Shown in pieces: positions 16,782 through 26,244 of a stretch of DNA of 64,000 nucleotides. The DNA is from an uncultured bacterium. Its GTDB lineage: Bacteria; Bacillota; Clostridia; TANB77; CAG-508. The first letter of the stretch is position 1; the number at the start of each line of letters is the position of its first letter. The notes under the pieces are model-generated. The model was not told the DNA's origin. It saw nothing but the letters and a program-made list of their open reading frames with translations, and did not search any database. A program made the position numbers and the translations under genes. The stretch is from NCBI GenBank assembly GCA_905215935.1, contig CAJMRY010000004.1, positions 62,001 to 126,000 of the forward strand. The letters are read 5' to 3'.

Positions 16782-18659
16782 GTATTAATTTAAATATAGT
16801 AGAATGTAAATAAATACCTAAATAGTTGTGAATCATGTTTTTTTAAGGTATTAATTTAAATATAGTAGAATGTAAATCCTAACAACTATAAAATGAGTAA
16901 AAAATGGAACTATGTATTAATTTAAATATAGTAGAATGTAAATGTAATATTAAATCATATTATTCGTTCGCTTTAGCAAGTATTAATTTAAATATAGTAG
17001 AATGTAAATTTTTTTACTTTGGAATCATATCTTTTTGTACTTGCGTATTAATTTAAATATAGTAGAATGTAAATTAAAGTATCTTGAAGTGTTGCTTCTT
17101 TTAATACTTCGTATTAATTTAAATATAGTAGAATGTAAATTGGAAAAATGCAAGAAGAGGATTAGAAGCAACTGAGTATTAATTTAAATATAGTAGAATG
17201 TAAATGGTTCAGATATTGTTTGTTCTGGAACTAATGATGGGTATTAATTTAAATATAGTAGAATGTAAATTGTTTTTACTAAATTTGCCTTTTGCGTATT
17301 TGTTAAAGTATTAATTTAAATATAGTAGAATGTAAATGTTTATACAAGATTTTCAATATCAATCGAAGAATGGGTATTAATTTAAATATAGTAGAATGTA
17401 AATTTTACTTTATAAATAAATTCTTTTAAATCTTCTATGTATTAATTTAAATATAGTAGAATGTAAATCAAATTCCAGAGCTAGAAAGAGGTATTGGACT
17501 TGCTAGTATTAATTTAAATATAGTAGAATGTAAATTACTCTGAAAATAGAAGTATTGCTTTATATAGTAACAGTATTAATTTAAATATAGTAGAATGTAA
17601 ATTTATGTTTCCACGCTTGTATAAACATTTCTGTTGCGTATTAATTTAAATATAGTAGAATGTAAATACATATTACAATAACTATAATACAGGATACAGT
17701 TACGTATTAATTTAAATATAGTAGAATGTAAATAAAGATAGTAGAAGTAAAAGATGTAGCAAATGACTTAGTATTAATTTAAATATAGTAGAATGTAAAT
17801 AAATATATAAATCTAAGCCTTAACTAGAATCGTCTTAGTATTAATTTAAATATAGTAGAATGTAAATAAGAAAAAGCAAGAGGTTAAACAAGAAACCGAA
17901 CGGTATTAATTTAAATATAGTAGAATGTAAATTGATTAGATACTGCAATATAGTATTTAATGTTATCGGGTATTAATTTAAATATAGTAGAATGTAAATT
18001 GATAAGGTCTTTTGTAACAGTTCTAACCTGTCTTCGTATTAATTTAAATATAGTAGAATGTAAATCCTAAAAATCACAATTTATCCAAGTAACTTATTCA
18101 GTATTAATTTAAATATAGTAGAATGTAAATCCTTTATATTATGCCATTTTCAATGTCCGCTCATATGTATTAATTTAAATATAGTAGAATGTAAATAGAT
18201 TAATGAGTGATGACCTTTTTTATGCTGTTCAAAGTATTAATTTAAATATAGTAGAATGTAAATGCTAATGCAATATTTTCATTTTTTAAGTCTTCTAGGT
18301 ATTAATTTAAATATAGTAGAATGTAAATTATTCAAAAGTATCTATAAATCCTGTTACATAATTTCGTATTAATTTAAATATAGTAGAATGTAAATTTTTG
18401 CTTTTTTAGGAGAAGTTGCACAATTAATTACGTATTAATTTAAATATAGTAGAATGTAAATTTTTGTTCCCCAATATTCACAACACCAATCATACCAAGT
18501 ATTAATTTAAATATAGTAGAATGTAAATTTGTTATTACTTAATAATAAAGCTGTATAAGGAAAAGGTATTAATTTAAATATAGTAGAATGTAAATTCTCC
18601 ATATTCAGAATTAATGTCCATTGCATTAAGTATTAATTTAAATATAATAGACATAAACA
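16782..18659 (+). CRISPR. Type I-B CRISPR array, 29 repeats and 28 spacers
   Basis: The 30-nt direct repeat begins GTATTAATTT and ends GAATGTAAAT. I count 28 identical copies from 16782 plus a degenerate last copy at 18630-18659 that diverges after base 17. Spacers are 34-37 nt and all different. The ending ATGTAAAT is the usual clostridial I-B 8-nt crRNA tag, so transcription is left to right, leader on the left, oldest end on the right where the repeat decays. Near-perfect repeat identity suggests an active or recently active array. Confidence 0.98.
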
Positions 18660-18741
18660 GATATTTTCTTAAAATAACAATTCATAAAACAACAAAAAAA
18701 TGCCAATAATAAAAGAAAATAAAAATGGAGGAAAATACTTT

Positions 18742-19590
18742 ATGAATTTAAGTTTAGAAATATTAAAGTTTATAATATATTCATTACTAATTGTAGCAAT
18801 TTCAAAATATATTTTAGTAAAACTCTTAAGAAGATTAGCAGAAAGTTTAGAGTTATCTCCAAAAGCCATAGGAAACATTGCAGGAATAGCGACATCGGTT
18901 CCAGAGTTTTTAACAGTTTCATTTTCAGCTTTTGCGGGATTTATAGGGACAAGTGCATATAATATATTAAGTTCTAACATAATTAATTTCTTGCAATATA
19001 TTTTCTCTATTTTTCTTAATAAAAACCAGAAGAGTATAAAAAATAAAGCTATAAAAATAGATATTATTATGGTAGCAATTACAATAATAATTCCAATACT
19101 AATGTTAGTTACAAATTTAGAATTTAATATTAGTATAGTGCCAATTTTTATATTATTATTTATATTTTTTTACTATATTAATTCTAATGTTCACAAATTA
19201 TATTTGAAAAAGGAAGATAGCAAGTTTTCAGAAGAAATAGAAGAAGAGTCTAAAAGGATAAAAGACAAAAAAGCAATTGTAGCAAAATATGTTATATATC
19301 TATTAGTTACAGCTATAGGATTATATATTGTTGGAAATGCATTAAGTAATGTGCTAACTAATTTAAGTAATACATTTAATGTACCAGAGGTAGTTTTAGG
19401 AATTGCGTTAGGTTTTATAACAAGTTTGCCAGAGTTAATTACATTTTTTGAATCACAGAGACATTACAAAAGTCAAGATTCAAATGAGTTAGGTGTTATA
19501 GAAGCAACTAATAATTTACTTACGTCTAATATTCTAAACTTATTTGTTATTCAGACCATAGGAATTATAATATATACAATTTTTGGTTAA
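18742..19590 (+). CDS. Sodium/calcium exchanger-family membrane antiporter
   Basis: A 282-residue protein with about ten membrane segments and the two inverted alpha repeats of the cation/Ca2+ exchanger superfamily: GNIAGIATSVPEFLTVS (about residues 43-60) and GIALGFITSLPELITFF (about 228-245), each with the ion-binding Pro-Glu. An acidic cytosolic loop (about 150-185) lies between halves. ATG 18742 follows GGAGG. An upstream in-frame codon at 18700 lacks a ribosome site. The exported ion is inferred. Confidence 0.85.
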   Translation: MNLSLEILKFIIYSLLIVAISKYILVKLLRRLAESLELSPKAIGNIAGIATSVPEFLTVSFSAFAGFIGTSAYNILSSNIINFLQYIFSIFLNKNQKSIKNKAIKIDIIMVAITIIIPILMLVTNLEFNISIVPIFILLFIFFYYINSNVHKLYLKKEDSKFSEEIEEESKRIKDKKAIVAKYVIYLLVTAIGLYIVGNALSNVLTNLSNTFNVPEVVLGIALGFITSLPELITFFESQRHYKSQDSNELGVIEATNNLLTSNILNLFVIQTIGIIIYTIFG

Positions 19591-19617
19591 ATAAGGAATA
19601 TTTTATTATTTCTTTGA

Positions 19618-19642
19618 ATATAATAATAATAATAATAATATA
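19618..19642 (+). repeat. TAA/AAT trinucleotide microsatellite
   Basis: About eight tandem AAT units between the exchanger and yaaL genes. It is non-coding and prone to length variation. Confidence 0.9.
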
Positions 19643-19684
19643 TTTTATATAATAGAATTTTTATTATATTTAGGAGAGAAATGT

Positions 19685-19951
19685 ATGGAAGAACAATATA
19701 TAAAAGAAACAAAAATTAAAGAAAAGACAGATAAAGAAAAAGAATTAGAACTAATAACAAGTATTATTAAAACAAAAAGAGAAGTAGAAGATGCAATGCA
19801 TAATTTCGAATTTGCAGATGGCGAATTAATAGATTATTATTTATATTTTATTAAAGCAAATCAAGCAAAGTTAAATTATTTATTAAAAAGGGCAAAAAAA
19901 CAAGGAATAGCTTTAGATATGATTAATGAAATGCATTTAAGAAAAGCATAA
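19685..19951 (+). CDS. yaaL: YaaL-like DUF2508 family protein
   Basis: An 88-residue, mostly helical acidic/basic protein. The FADGELIDYYLYFIKANQAK segment fits the DUF2508/YaaL family, whose function is unknown. AGGAGA lies 7 bases before ATG. It is followed by bofA, the same order as recR-yaaL-bofA in Bacillus, which supports the assignment; recR itself is not here. Confidence 0.75.
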   Translation: MEEQYIKETKIKEKTDKEKELELITSIIKTKREVEDAMHNFEFADGELIDYYLYFIKANQAKLNYLLKRAKKQGIALDMINEMHLRKA

Positions 19952-20013
19952 AACTTTAGTAATATTTGTCCAAGTTTAATCATAATAATGAAATAAAGGT
20001 AAGGTGATTAAAC

Positions 20014-20274
20014 TTGGAGACAAATACAATCATAACTTTTTTTGCTTGTATTATTATATTATTTATAGTAGGCAGGATTTTTATAGTACCATTAAAGAAA
20101 ATCTTAAAATTGTCTATTAATTCTATTTTAGGTGGAGTATTAATATATGTTATTAATATAGTAGGAGCTACATTTGGTTTTCATATAGGATTAAATATTG
20201 GGACATCTATTTTTGTTGGAATACTTGGCGTACCAGGTGCAGTTTTCCTTATTATATTAAAATTAATGATATAA
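20014..20274 (+). CDS. bofA: BofA-like pro-sigma-K processing inhibitor family protein
   Basis: An 86-residue membrane protein with two to three hydrophobic segments and the family motif LGGVLIYVINIVGATFGF. In Bacillus BofA holds the SpoIVFB protease inactive in the forespore outer membrane until late sporulation. Start TTG 20014 with AAGGTGATT upstream. Association with yaaL supports the call. It suggests a spore-forming lineage. Confidence 0.85.
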   Translation: METNTIITFFACIIILFIVGRIFIVPLKKILKLSINSILGGVLIYVINIVGATFGFHIGLNIGTSIFVGILGVPGAVFLIILKLMI

Positions 20275-20506
20275 AATTTATAGATATCTTTATTTTAAGG
20301 GTTTAATAAATATTGGCAAGGGGTAATAAGATTTTAGATACAATATTACAATATGATTACAAAAAAACACACAAAAGCTAGTCATTCTGTAATAAAAATG
20401 TAACAATATAAATAAGGAATGGTAAATTGCCAATATTGTTGTTTATTTGATGAAGCTCTTAATGAGCAACAATAAAACGAAAGAAAAGAGCTCAGAAAGG
20501 AAAGAA

Positions 20507-20779
20507 ATGGATAAAATGTCAGTCCAGGTTACACAAATTGGTAATAATGTCTTTCAGATAATAGGCAAAGCTGATTTAGATAGTGACCTCATCAGATGTT
20601 TCTTGCTCAATAAAGTTGCAGATTTTGCAGAAAGAGCAGAAAGAAACCATGGTATACCACAGCCAAACAATGTTGCACATACTGTACCATCTAATGTTGT
20701 AGTACATGCGACGTACATGTTCTTATCCGGTGCTGATATTAACGAATTCTTAAAAGAATGCAGAGAGATTAAGTACTAA
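20507..20779 (+). CDS. Hypothetical protein, foreign-looking composition
   Basis: A 90-residue protein (MDKMSVQVTQIGNNVFQIIG...) with balanced codon usage unlike its neighbours. I do not recognise it. ATG 20507 follows AGAAAGGAAAG and is preferred over an upstream in-frame start at 20447. It has no in-frame CGG. The region 20275-20506 holds no other gene that I can see. Confidence 0.55.
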   Translation: MDKMSVQVTQIGNNVFQIIGKADLDSDLIRCFLLNKVADFAERAERNHGIPQPNNVAHTVPSNVVVHATYMFLSGADINEFLKECREIKY

Positions 20780-20840
20780 GAAATTGGGGCTTTAGATTGG
20801 ATGTTATATCTGATTTGGGGCCTTATTTCATGTGATTATA

Positions 20841-20881
20841 AATAAAAAGAGAATGAACGGAAATATAATTTCCGTCCATTC
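20841..20881 (-). terminator. Terminator of the 46-aa basic protein gene
   Basis: Stem GAATGAACGGAAA (20851-20863) / TTTCCGTCCATTC (20869-20881), one mismatch. On the minus strand it is followed by TCTTTTTATT. Confidence 0.75.
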
Positions 20882-20905
20882 GGTTTTGGAATCACTCCAC
20901 AGCAG

Positions 20906-21046
20906 TTAGGCAGTAGCCTTTTTCGACTTATGTCTCGATCTTTCTGGGAGAGAAGTTACTCCTAACCGAGCCATTTTTTTTGTCTTCTTTGCTTCTTCGT
21001 CTTTGCGACGTGCTTCTGCACGTTTCGCTTTTTTAGAAATAGGCAT
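20906..21046 (-). CDS. 46-aa lysine/arginine-rich hypothetical protein
   Basis: Starts MPISKKAKRAEARRKDEEAK and ends RHKSKKATA; strongly basic, no membrane segment, possibly nucleic-acid binding. AAAGGAGAG Shine-Dalgarno lies upstream and a terminator downstream. Composition (CGT, CGC codons) is foreign to the region. Codon 27 is CGG (20968-20966); a +1 shift there would hit TAG after one codon, so the gene either decodes CGG normally or yields a 27-residue product. Family unknown. Confidence 0.6.
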   Translation of the reverse strand: MPISKKAKRAEARRKDEEAKKTKKMARLGVTSLPERSRHKSKKATA

Positions 21047-21315
21047 AAAAATAGCTCTCCTTTCTTCAAAATTTTAGTATAAAAACTAATGAGCATATTA
21101 TAAAATAAAAAGTAAATTATGTCAATCGAATCTGATAGGAAATTTATTTTTTTATTATACTAACTATTTTTGGTAAAATATTGGCAAATCAAAATATAAT
21201 ATAAGTAATTTTATTAAAATTTACATAGTATTAACTAGATACAGTAATAAGTATCTACTAGTTTTAAAGAATAAAAAATTATAGCTATATTAATTTTGTT
21301 TTATTAAAACGAAAT

Positions 21316-21356
21316 AAAAACCTTAGAGAGTATTATACTACTAAGGTTTTTACTAA
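21316..21356. terminator. Terminator of glmS
   Basis: Inverted repeat AAAACCTTAG...CTAAGGTTTT (21316-21351) just beyond the glmS stop, with T-runs on both sides, so it may work in both directions. Confidence 0.75.
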
Positions 21357-21374
21357 TTTTAAAAGAGTATTTTA

Positions 21375-23217
21375 TTACTCAACAGTAACAGACTTCGCTA
21401 AGTTTCTAGGCTTATCAACATCTAATCCTTTATTTTTAGATATATAATAAGAAATTAATTGTAAAGGTATAACAGAAAGAATAGGTGAGATAAGAGGATT
21501 TGTTTCTGGTATATTAATTACAAAATCAAAGTTTGCATTTGGTAAGTTTTGATTTGTAACAACTAGTGTTTTAGCTCCACGAGTGATTACTTCTTGTATA
21601 TTACTAATAGATTTTTCTACTAGACTAGAATCTGTAATTATACTAATAACAGTAATTCCATTTTCAATTAATGCAATAGGTCCATGTTTTAATTCACCAG
21701 CAGCATATGCTTCAGAATGAATGTATGAAATTTCTTTTAATTTTAATGAACCTTCTAATGAAGTGTTATAATCTGTTCCTCTACCTAAGAAAAACATATC
21801 TTTTTGTGTATATACTTTTTTTGCAAATTCTTTTAATTCTTGTGTATTATCTAAAATTGTATCTATTTTAGAAGGTAGGTCTAAAATATCTGCTTTTAAA
21901 TCTTCTAAAGTTTTAGAATCTGTAGAACCTAGGCTTTCTGCAAAATATATAGCTAAAATAGCAAAAAGTACAACTTGTGATGTATATGCTTTTGTTGAAG
22001 CTACTGCAATTTCAGGTCCAGCATGAGTATAGATAGTATAATCTGCTTCTCTTGTAATAGAACTTCCAATTACATTAGAAATTGCTAAAGTTTTAGCTCC
22101 TTTTGATTTTGATAATTTTAAAGCTGCAATAGTATCTGCTGTTTCACCAGATTGACTAACATAAATACATAAAGTTTTCTCATCTATAATTGGGTCTCTA
22201 TATCTAAATTCAGATGCTATATCTACTGTTGTGGGAATATTGCAAAGCTTTTCAATTAAGTTTTTTCCTACTAAACCAGCATGCATAGCAGTACCACAAG
22301 CTACTATGTATATTTTGTTAATAGTAGATAAATATTCTTTTGAAATATCTATATCATCAAAACTGCAAGGTTCTCCAAGTTTAAATCTAGAACCAATAGT
22401 TTCTCTAATAGAATTTGGTTGTTCATATATTTCTTTAAGCATAAAGTCTTCGAATCCGCCTTTTTCAGCAGCACCAGCATCCCATTCGATATTTTTAATT
22501 GGTTTATTATGTTCTTCTAAGTTACTATTATAAAATTTAATATGATCATTATATATAACAGCGTATTCATTATCATTTAATAAATAGAAATCTTTTGTGA
22601 ATTTAAGAAGTGCAGGAATATCTGATGCAATATGATTTTCTTTTTCTCCTTTACCAATAACAAGTGGGCTATCTTTTCTAACTACAATTACTCTATCAGG
22701 GTAAAGAGGAGAGATAACTTCGATTGCATAACTTCCTTTTAAATCATCTACACAAGATTTTACAGCTCTTAAGAATTTCTCATCATCTGTTTTTTCGTCT
22801 TTAGAAAAATAGTAGTGAATTAGGTTAGGAATAACCTCTGTATCTGTTTGAGATAAGAAGTTGTATCCATTTTTACCTAAAAAATCTCTTAAATCACTAT
22901 AGTTTTCTATAATGCCATTATGTACAACAGCAAAAGAATTACTATTATCCATATGAGGATGTGAATTTTCTTTAGATGGTTTGCCATGTGTTGCCCATCT
23001 TGTATGAGCAATACCGAATAGTTCCTTCTAATTTATCTAATCCATCTAAATTGTATAAATTTTTAACTCTACCTTTATCTTTCATAACCTTAACTTCATT
23101 TTTTTCAAGTGAAGCAATTCCACTTGAGTCATAACCTCTATATTCAAGACATAAAAGTCCATCAATTAAAATTGGATAAGCTTTCTTTTCTCCAATATAT
23201 CCAACAATTCCACACAT
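21375..23217 (-). CDS. glmS: Glucosamine-6-phosphate synthase GlmS with +1 site at CGG
   Basis: Makes glucosamine-6-phosphate from fructose-6-phosphate and glutamine for cell-wall synthesis. MCGIVGYIG exposes the Cys1 nucleophile; two SIS domains ([17 protein letters not shown]) and the C-terminal [13 protein letters not shown] are intact. Codon 68 is CGG (23016-23014); zero frame soon stops. Skipping the C gives GGT ATT GCT CAT and the invariant [11 protein letters not shown], then runs to 21375: 613 residues, normal length. Start 23217 has GGAGGT. A glmS ribozyme precedes it. An essential gene broken only at CGG is strong evidence for recoding. Confidence 0.9.
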
Positions 23218-23261
23218 AAAAAATACCTCCATAAATTTATTTTGAAATATATTATAAGGTA

Positions 23262-23415
23262 CGCAAAATAAACGTTACTGATACTTGCTTTGTTCTAATA
23301 TCACTATTAGTTTTTAGCTATATCTAATGGCAGTAACTGTTCTTGCCATAGAGCCATCCGCCGAATATTTCGATAAACTCTAACCTCGTCAACAATATAA
23401 AATTGTCCAGGCGCT
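23262..23415 (-). ncRNA. glmS ribozyme
   Basis: On the minus strand the RNA begins AGCGCC (23415-23410, cleavage after the A), followed by the invariant core GACGAGGTTAGAGTTTATCG and TTCGGCGGATGGCTC, then paired P3/P4 elements to about 23262. Glucosamine-6-phosphate acts as cofactor for self-cleavage, which destabilises the glmS mRNA. It sits directly 5' of glmS as expected. The 3' edge is approximate. Confidence 0.93.
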
Positions 23416-23614
23416 TTTAGTTTTAATGAAAATCTCCTTTCTTAATATTTTTTTGCGTAAATTATAATTACTGTATTATATTACATTAAAAGGTAAAATG
23501 TTGCAAGTTTTTTGAAAAAAATTATGGAGTTTAAATCCTTTAAATATTTGTATTGTTAATAAATAGCTTAAATGATATAATATAAAAAGATTGAATAATA
23601 GAAAGAGGATAATT

Positions 23615-25402
23615 ATGTTTGATATAGAAGCAGAATTAAAGAAACTTCCGCATAAACCAGGTGTATATATTATGCATGATAAAGACGATAAAATTATTTA
23701 TGTTGGAAAGGCTATATCTTTAAGAAATAGAGTAAGACAATATTTTAGAAAAAATAATAAAACAAAAAGAATAGAGAACATGGTTGCTTTAGTAGACCAT
23801 TTTGAATATATTGTTACAGATAATGAAGCAGAAGCATTAATTTTGGAATGTAACTTAATAAAGAAAAATATGCCAAAATTTAATGTTTTATTAAAAGATG
23901 ATAAAACATATCCATATATTAAAATAAATGTAAAATCTGACTATCCAGATGTATATATAACAAGAAGAATTTTAAATGATGGTGCTAAATATTTTGGACC
24001 ATATGCAAGTAGTGGAGCAGCAAAAGAAATGGTAGATTTTATAAAAACAAAATTCAAGGTAAGACAATGCAAAAGTTTTAAATACAAAGATAGACCATGT
24101 TTAAATTATCATATAAAAAAATGCTTAGCTCCATGTATGGGGTATATATCTAAAGAAGAATACAAAGAGCAAATAAACGAAATAGTAGAGATATTAGAAG
24201 GTAAAACAGAAAAAATAATAAAACAATTAGATTCACAAATGATGGAAGCATCAACAAAACAAGAATATGAAAAAGCTGCATATTTAAGAGATAAAAAGAT
24301 AGCAATAGAAAGAATTTCTGAAAGACAAAAAGTATCTAACATATCTGAAAATGATATTGATGTAATAGGAATTGCAAGAAATGAATTAGAAGTATGTATA
24401 GAAATATTCTTTGTAAGAGGAAGTAAAATGATAGGAAGAGAACACTTCTTCTTTGAGGGACTAAATGATGAGACAGATAGCGAGATTTTATCTAGTTTCA
24501 TAAAGCAATTTTATATGACAAGACCAATTTTACCAAATAAAATTATGCTAAAAGAAGAAATAGAAGATAAAGATATTATAGAGTATTTATTAACAAGTAG
24601 AATAGATAGAAAAGTAGAGATAAAAACTCCTAAAAAAGGAGAAAAATTAAGACTTGCAGAAATGGCAGAAAAAAATGCCAAAATTACACTAGATAATAAA
24701 GAAAAGGATAGATATAGTGTAATAAATGAATTAAAAGAAGTTCTAAAAATGGAAAAGGTTCCAAGAAAAATTGAATGCTATGATATTTCAAATATTTCTG
24801 GAACATATATGGTTGCTGGAATGTGTGTTATGCTAGATGGAATAATAAAAAAGAAATTGTCGAAAAGATTTAAAATAAAAACTGTATTTGGTCAAGATGA
24901 CCCAGCATGTATGAAAGAAGTAATAGAAAGAAGGTTAAAACATTCTATAGATAATGATAAAAGTAGCTTTGGAAGGCTTCCAGATGTAATATTTGTAGAT
25001 GGTGGAATAACGCAAATAAGAGCAGGAGAAGAAGTAATAAAAAAACTAAATTTAAAAATACCAATATATGGAATGGTGAAAAATGACAAACATCAAACAA
25101 GAGCATTAATGGACGATACAAGGAAAGAATTAGAATTGTCTGAAAAATTAATGAATACAATAACTATGTTCCAAGATACTGTTCATGATACTGCAATTGG
25201 GTATCATAGAAAATTAAGAGATAGTATGCTTACAAAATCTGAATTAGATGAAATTTCTGGAATAGGAACAATGAAAAAGGCAAGTTTGCTTAAAACTTTT
25301 GGTAGTGTAGAGAAAATAAAACAGGCAGAAGTAGAGGAAATAGCAAAAGTAAAAGGAATAAATTTAGAACTTGCTAAAAAGATAAAAGAAAAATTGTTAT
25401 AG
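23615..25402 (+). CDS. uvrC: Excinuclease ABC subunit C
   Basis: A 595-residue nucleotide-excision-repair nuclease that makes both incisions around a lesion. Domains in order: GIY-YIG (PGVYIMHDKDDKIIYVGKA, residues about 12-30), Cys-rich linker (CLNYHIKKCLAPC), UVR segment (about 200-235), RNase H-like endonuclease (CYDISN; FVDGG), and helix-hairpin-helix C-terminus (ISGIGTMKKASLLKTFGS). ATG 23615 is chosen for AGAGGAT. Gene intact. Confidence 0.95.
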   Translation: MFDIEAELKKLPHKPGVYIMHDKDDKIIYVGKAISLRNRVRQYFRKNNKTKRIENMVALVDHFEYIVTDNEAEALILECNLIKKNMPKFNVLLKDDKTYPYIKINVKSDYPDVYITRRILNDGAKYFGPYASSGAAKEMVDFIKTKFKVRQCKSFKYKDRPCLNYHIKKCLAPCMGYISKEEYKEQINEIVEILEGKTEKIIKQLDSQMMEASTKQEYEKAAYLRDKKIAIERISERQKVSNISENDIDVIGIARNELEVCIEIFFVRGSKMIGREHFFFEGLNDETDSEILSSFIKQFYMTRPILPNKIMLKEEIEDKDIIEYLLTSRIDRKVEIKTPKKGEKLRLAEMAEKNAKITLDNKEKDRYSVINELKEVLKMEKVPRKIECYDISNISGTYMVAGMCVMLDGIIKKKLSKRFKIKTVFGQDDPACMKEVIERRLKHSIDNDKSSFGRLPDVIFVDGGITQIRAGEEVIKKLNLKIPIYGMVKNDKHQTRALMDDTRKELELSEKLMNTITMFQDTVHDTAIGYHRKLRDSMLTKSELDEISGIGTMKKASLLKTFGSVEKIKQAEVEEIAKVKGINLELAKKIKEKLL

Positions 25403-25531
25403 TATAAAGCGTGTTTAAATTAAAATTAAGTATAAAAATTTAGTGATATATCATTTTATATATTGAGCTTTTGTGAAAAATATTGAAATAAATTACAATA
25501 AGTACTACTAAAAAGAATATTCGAAAATCAA

Positions 25532-25637
25532 TTGACATATAATAATAACTATAGTATACTATAGTTAACTTAAGTTAATCGTATGATGTCAATTGATGAC
25601 CGAACTAAGTGAATAGCGAACACTTAGTTCTTTTTTG
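25532..25637 (+). ncRNA. Putative small antisense RNA of a type I TA-like locus
   Basis: Promoter TTGACA (25532-25537), 17 bases, TATACT (25555-25560); start near 25567; terminator stem GAACTAAGTG (25602-25611) / CACTTAGTTC (25621-25630) plus T-run. The RNA, about 70 nt, has no sizeable ORF. It contains AATCGTATGATG (25577-25588), which also occurs at 25762-25773 on the same strand. It can therefore pair with the start-codon region of the convergent minus-strand peptide mRNA. Confidence 0.6.
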
Positions 25638-25640
25638 TGT

Positions 25641-25674
25641 ATAAAAAAACAAGAGTGCTAGCGATACACTCTTG
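25641..25674 (-). terminator. Terminator of the 30-aa peptide gene
   Basis: Stem CAAGAGTG (25650-25657) / CACTCTTG (25667-25674), minus-strand T-run from 25649. It is back to back with the antisense RNA terminator. Confidence 0.8.
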
Positions 25675-25684
25675 CTGACTATTA

Positions 25685-25777
25685 TTAGTCATTGTTTTTG
25701 TCATTAGCTTTTGAATTTGTTTCTTTATATTTCAAAAGTAACTCTATCAATCGCCAAATCAAATCGTATGATGACAT
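25685..25777 (-). CDS. 30-aa peptide, candidate type I toxin
   Basis: MSSYDLIWRLIELLLKYKET followed by a polar SKANDKNND tail: an amphipathic or hydrophobic helix with a charged C-terminus. The AAAGGAGAT Shine-Dalgarno is ideal. It has its own promoter (TTGTTT 25853-25848, 17 bases, TATAAT 25830-25825) and terminator. The leader contains TCCTTTTCA, which could pair with the Shine-Dalgarno, as in metastable toxin mRNAs. It faces a convergent small RNA sharing a 12-nt repeat, as in Fst/par loci, though the peptide is not recognisably Fst. Toxicity is inferred. Confidence 0.6.
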   Translation of the reverse strand: MSSYDLIWRLIELLLKYKETNSKANDKNND

Positions 25778-26019
25778 TTGTATGATCTCCTTTCACAAAG
25801 ATTTCCTTTGAAAAGGATAGCCTCATTATACTGTGTTTTTATAATAAAAACAATAATTTTTTAATAAATTCTAATAAAGACTTTAAGGGGTTCAAAAATT
25901 AATATTTCACTTGAAAAATATGGTATTTTTTGTTATAATAAAACATGTAATTTTATTCATAAAACTCTAAATATTTGAATATATATTTAATATTAACAAA
26001 TGAATAGAGGGGGAGTTTT

Positions 26020-26226
26020 ATGGAACACACAAAAGATATCATATTTACTATAAAATACAATGAGGACAAGGATTGTTTAGAATTAGAAAATAATAAAATT
26101 AATAAGTTTCGTAATATAATAAGTAGAAATAAAACAATTTCTGTAATTACAATAATAACTACTTTTTTAATAATATGGGACATAGCATTAATTAGTAATT
26201 TTATAAACTTATTAAATGAACTTTAA
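26020..26226 (+). CDS. Small single-span membrane protein, unknown
   Basis: A 68-residue protein with a charged N-terminal half (MEHTKDIIFTIKYNEDKD...) and one membrane helix (ISVITIITTFLIIWDIALI, about residues 40-58). AGAGGGGG Shine-Dalgarno. It is 18 bases upstream of the methyltransferase gene and perhaps co-transcribed. No family recognised. Confidence 0.65.
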   Translation: MEHTKDIIFTIKYNEDKDCLELENNKINKFRNIISRNKTISVITIITTFLIIWDIALISNFINLLNEL

Positions 26227-26244
26227 TAAAAGAGAGGAAAAATA

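Noticed and set aside
16782..18659. Spacers targeting genes of this window
   Set aside because: I compared a few by eye and saw no match, but an exhaustive search was not possible, so I make no claim.
18669..18980. Minus-strand ORF over the exchanger start
   Set aside because: Shadow of the exchanger gene, whose alpha repeats are clear on the plus strand.
24109..24501. Minus-strand 130-codon ORF within uvrC
   Set aside because: Lies wholly inside intact uvrC and is Ser/Ile-rich as expected for an antisense AT frame.
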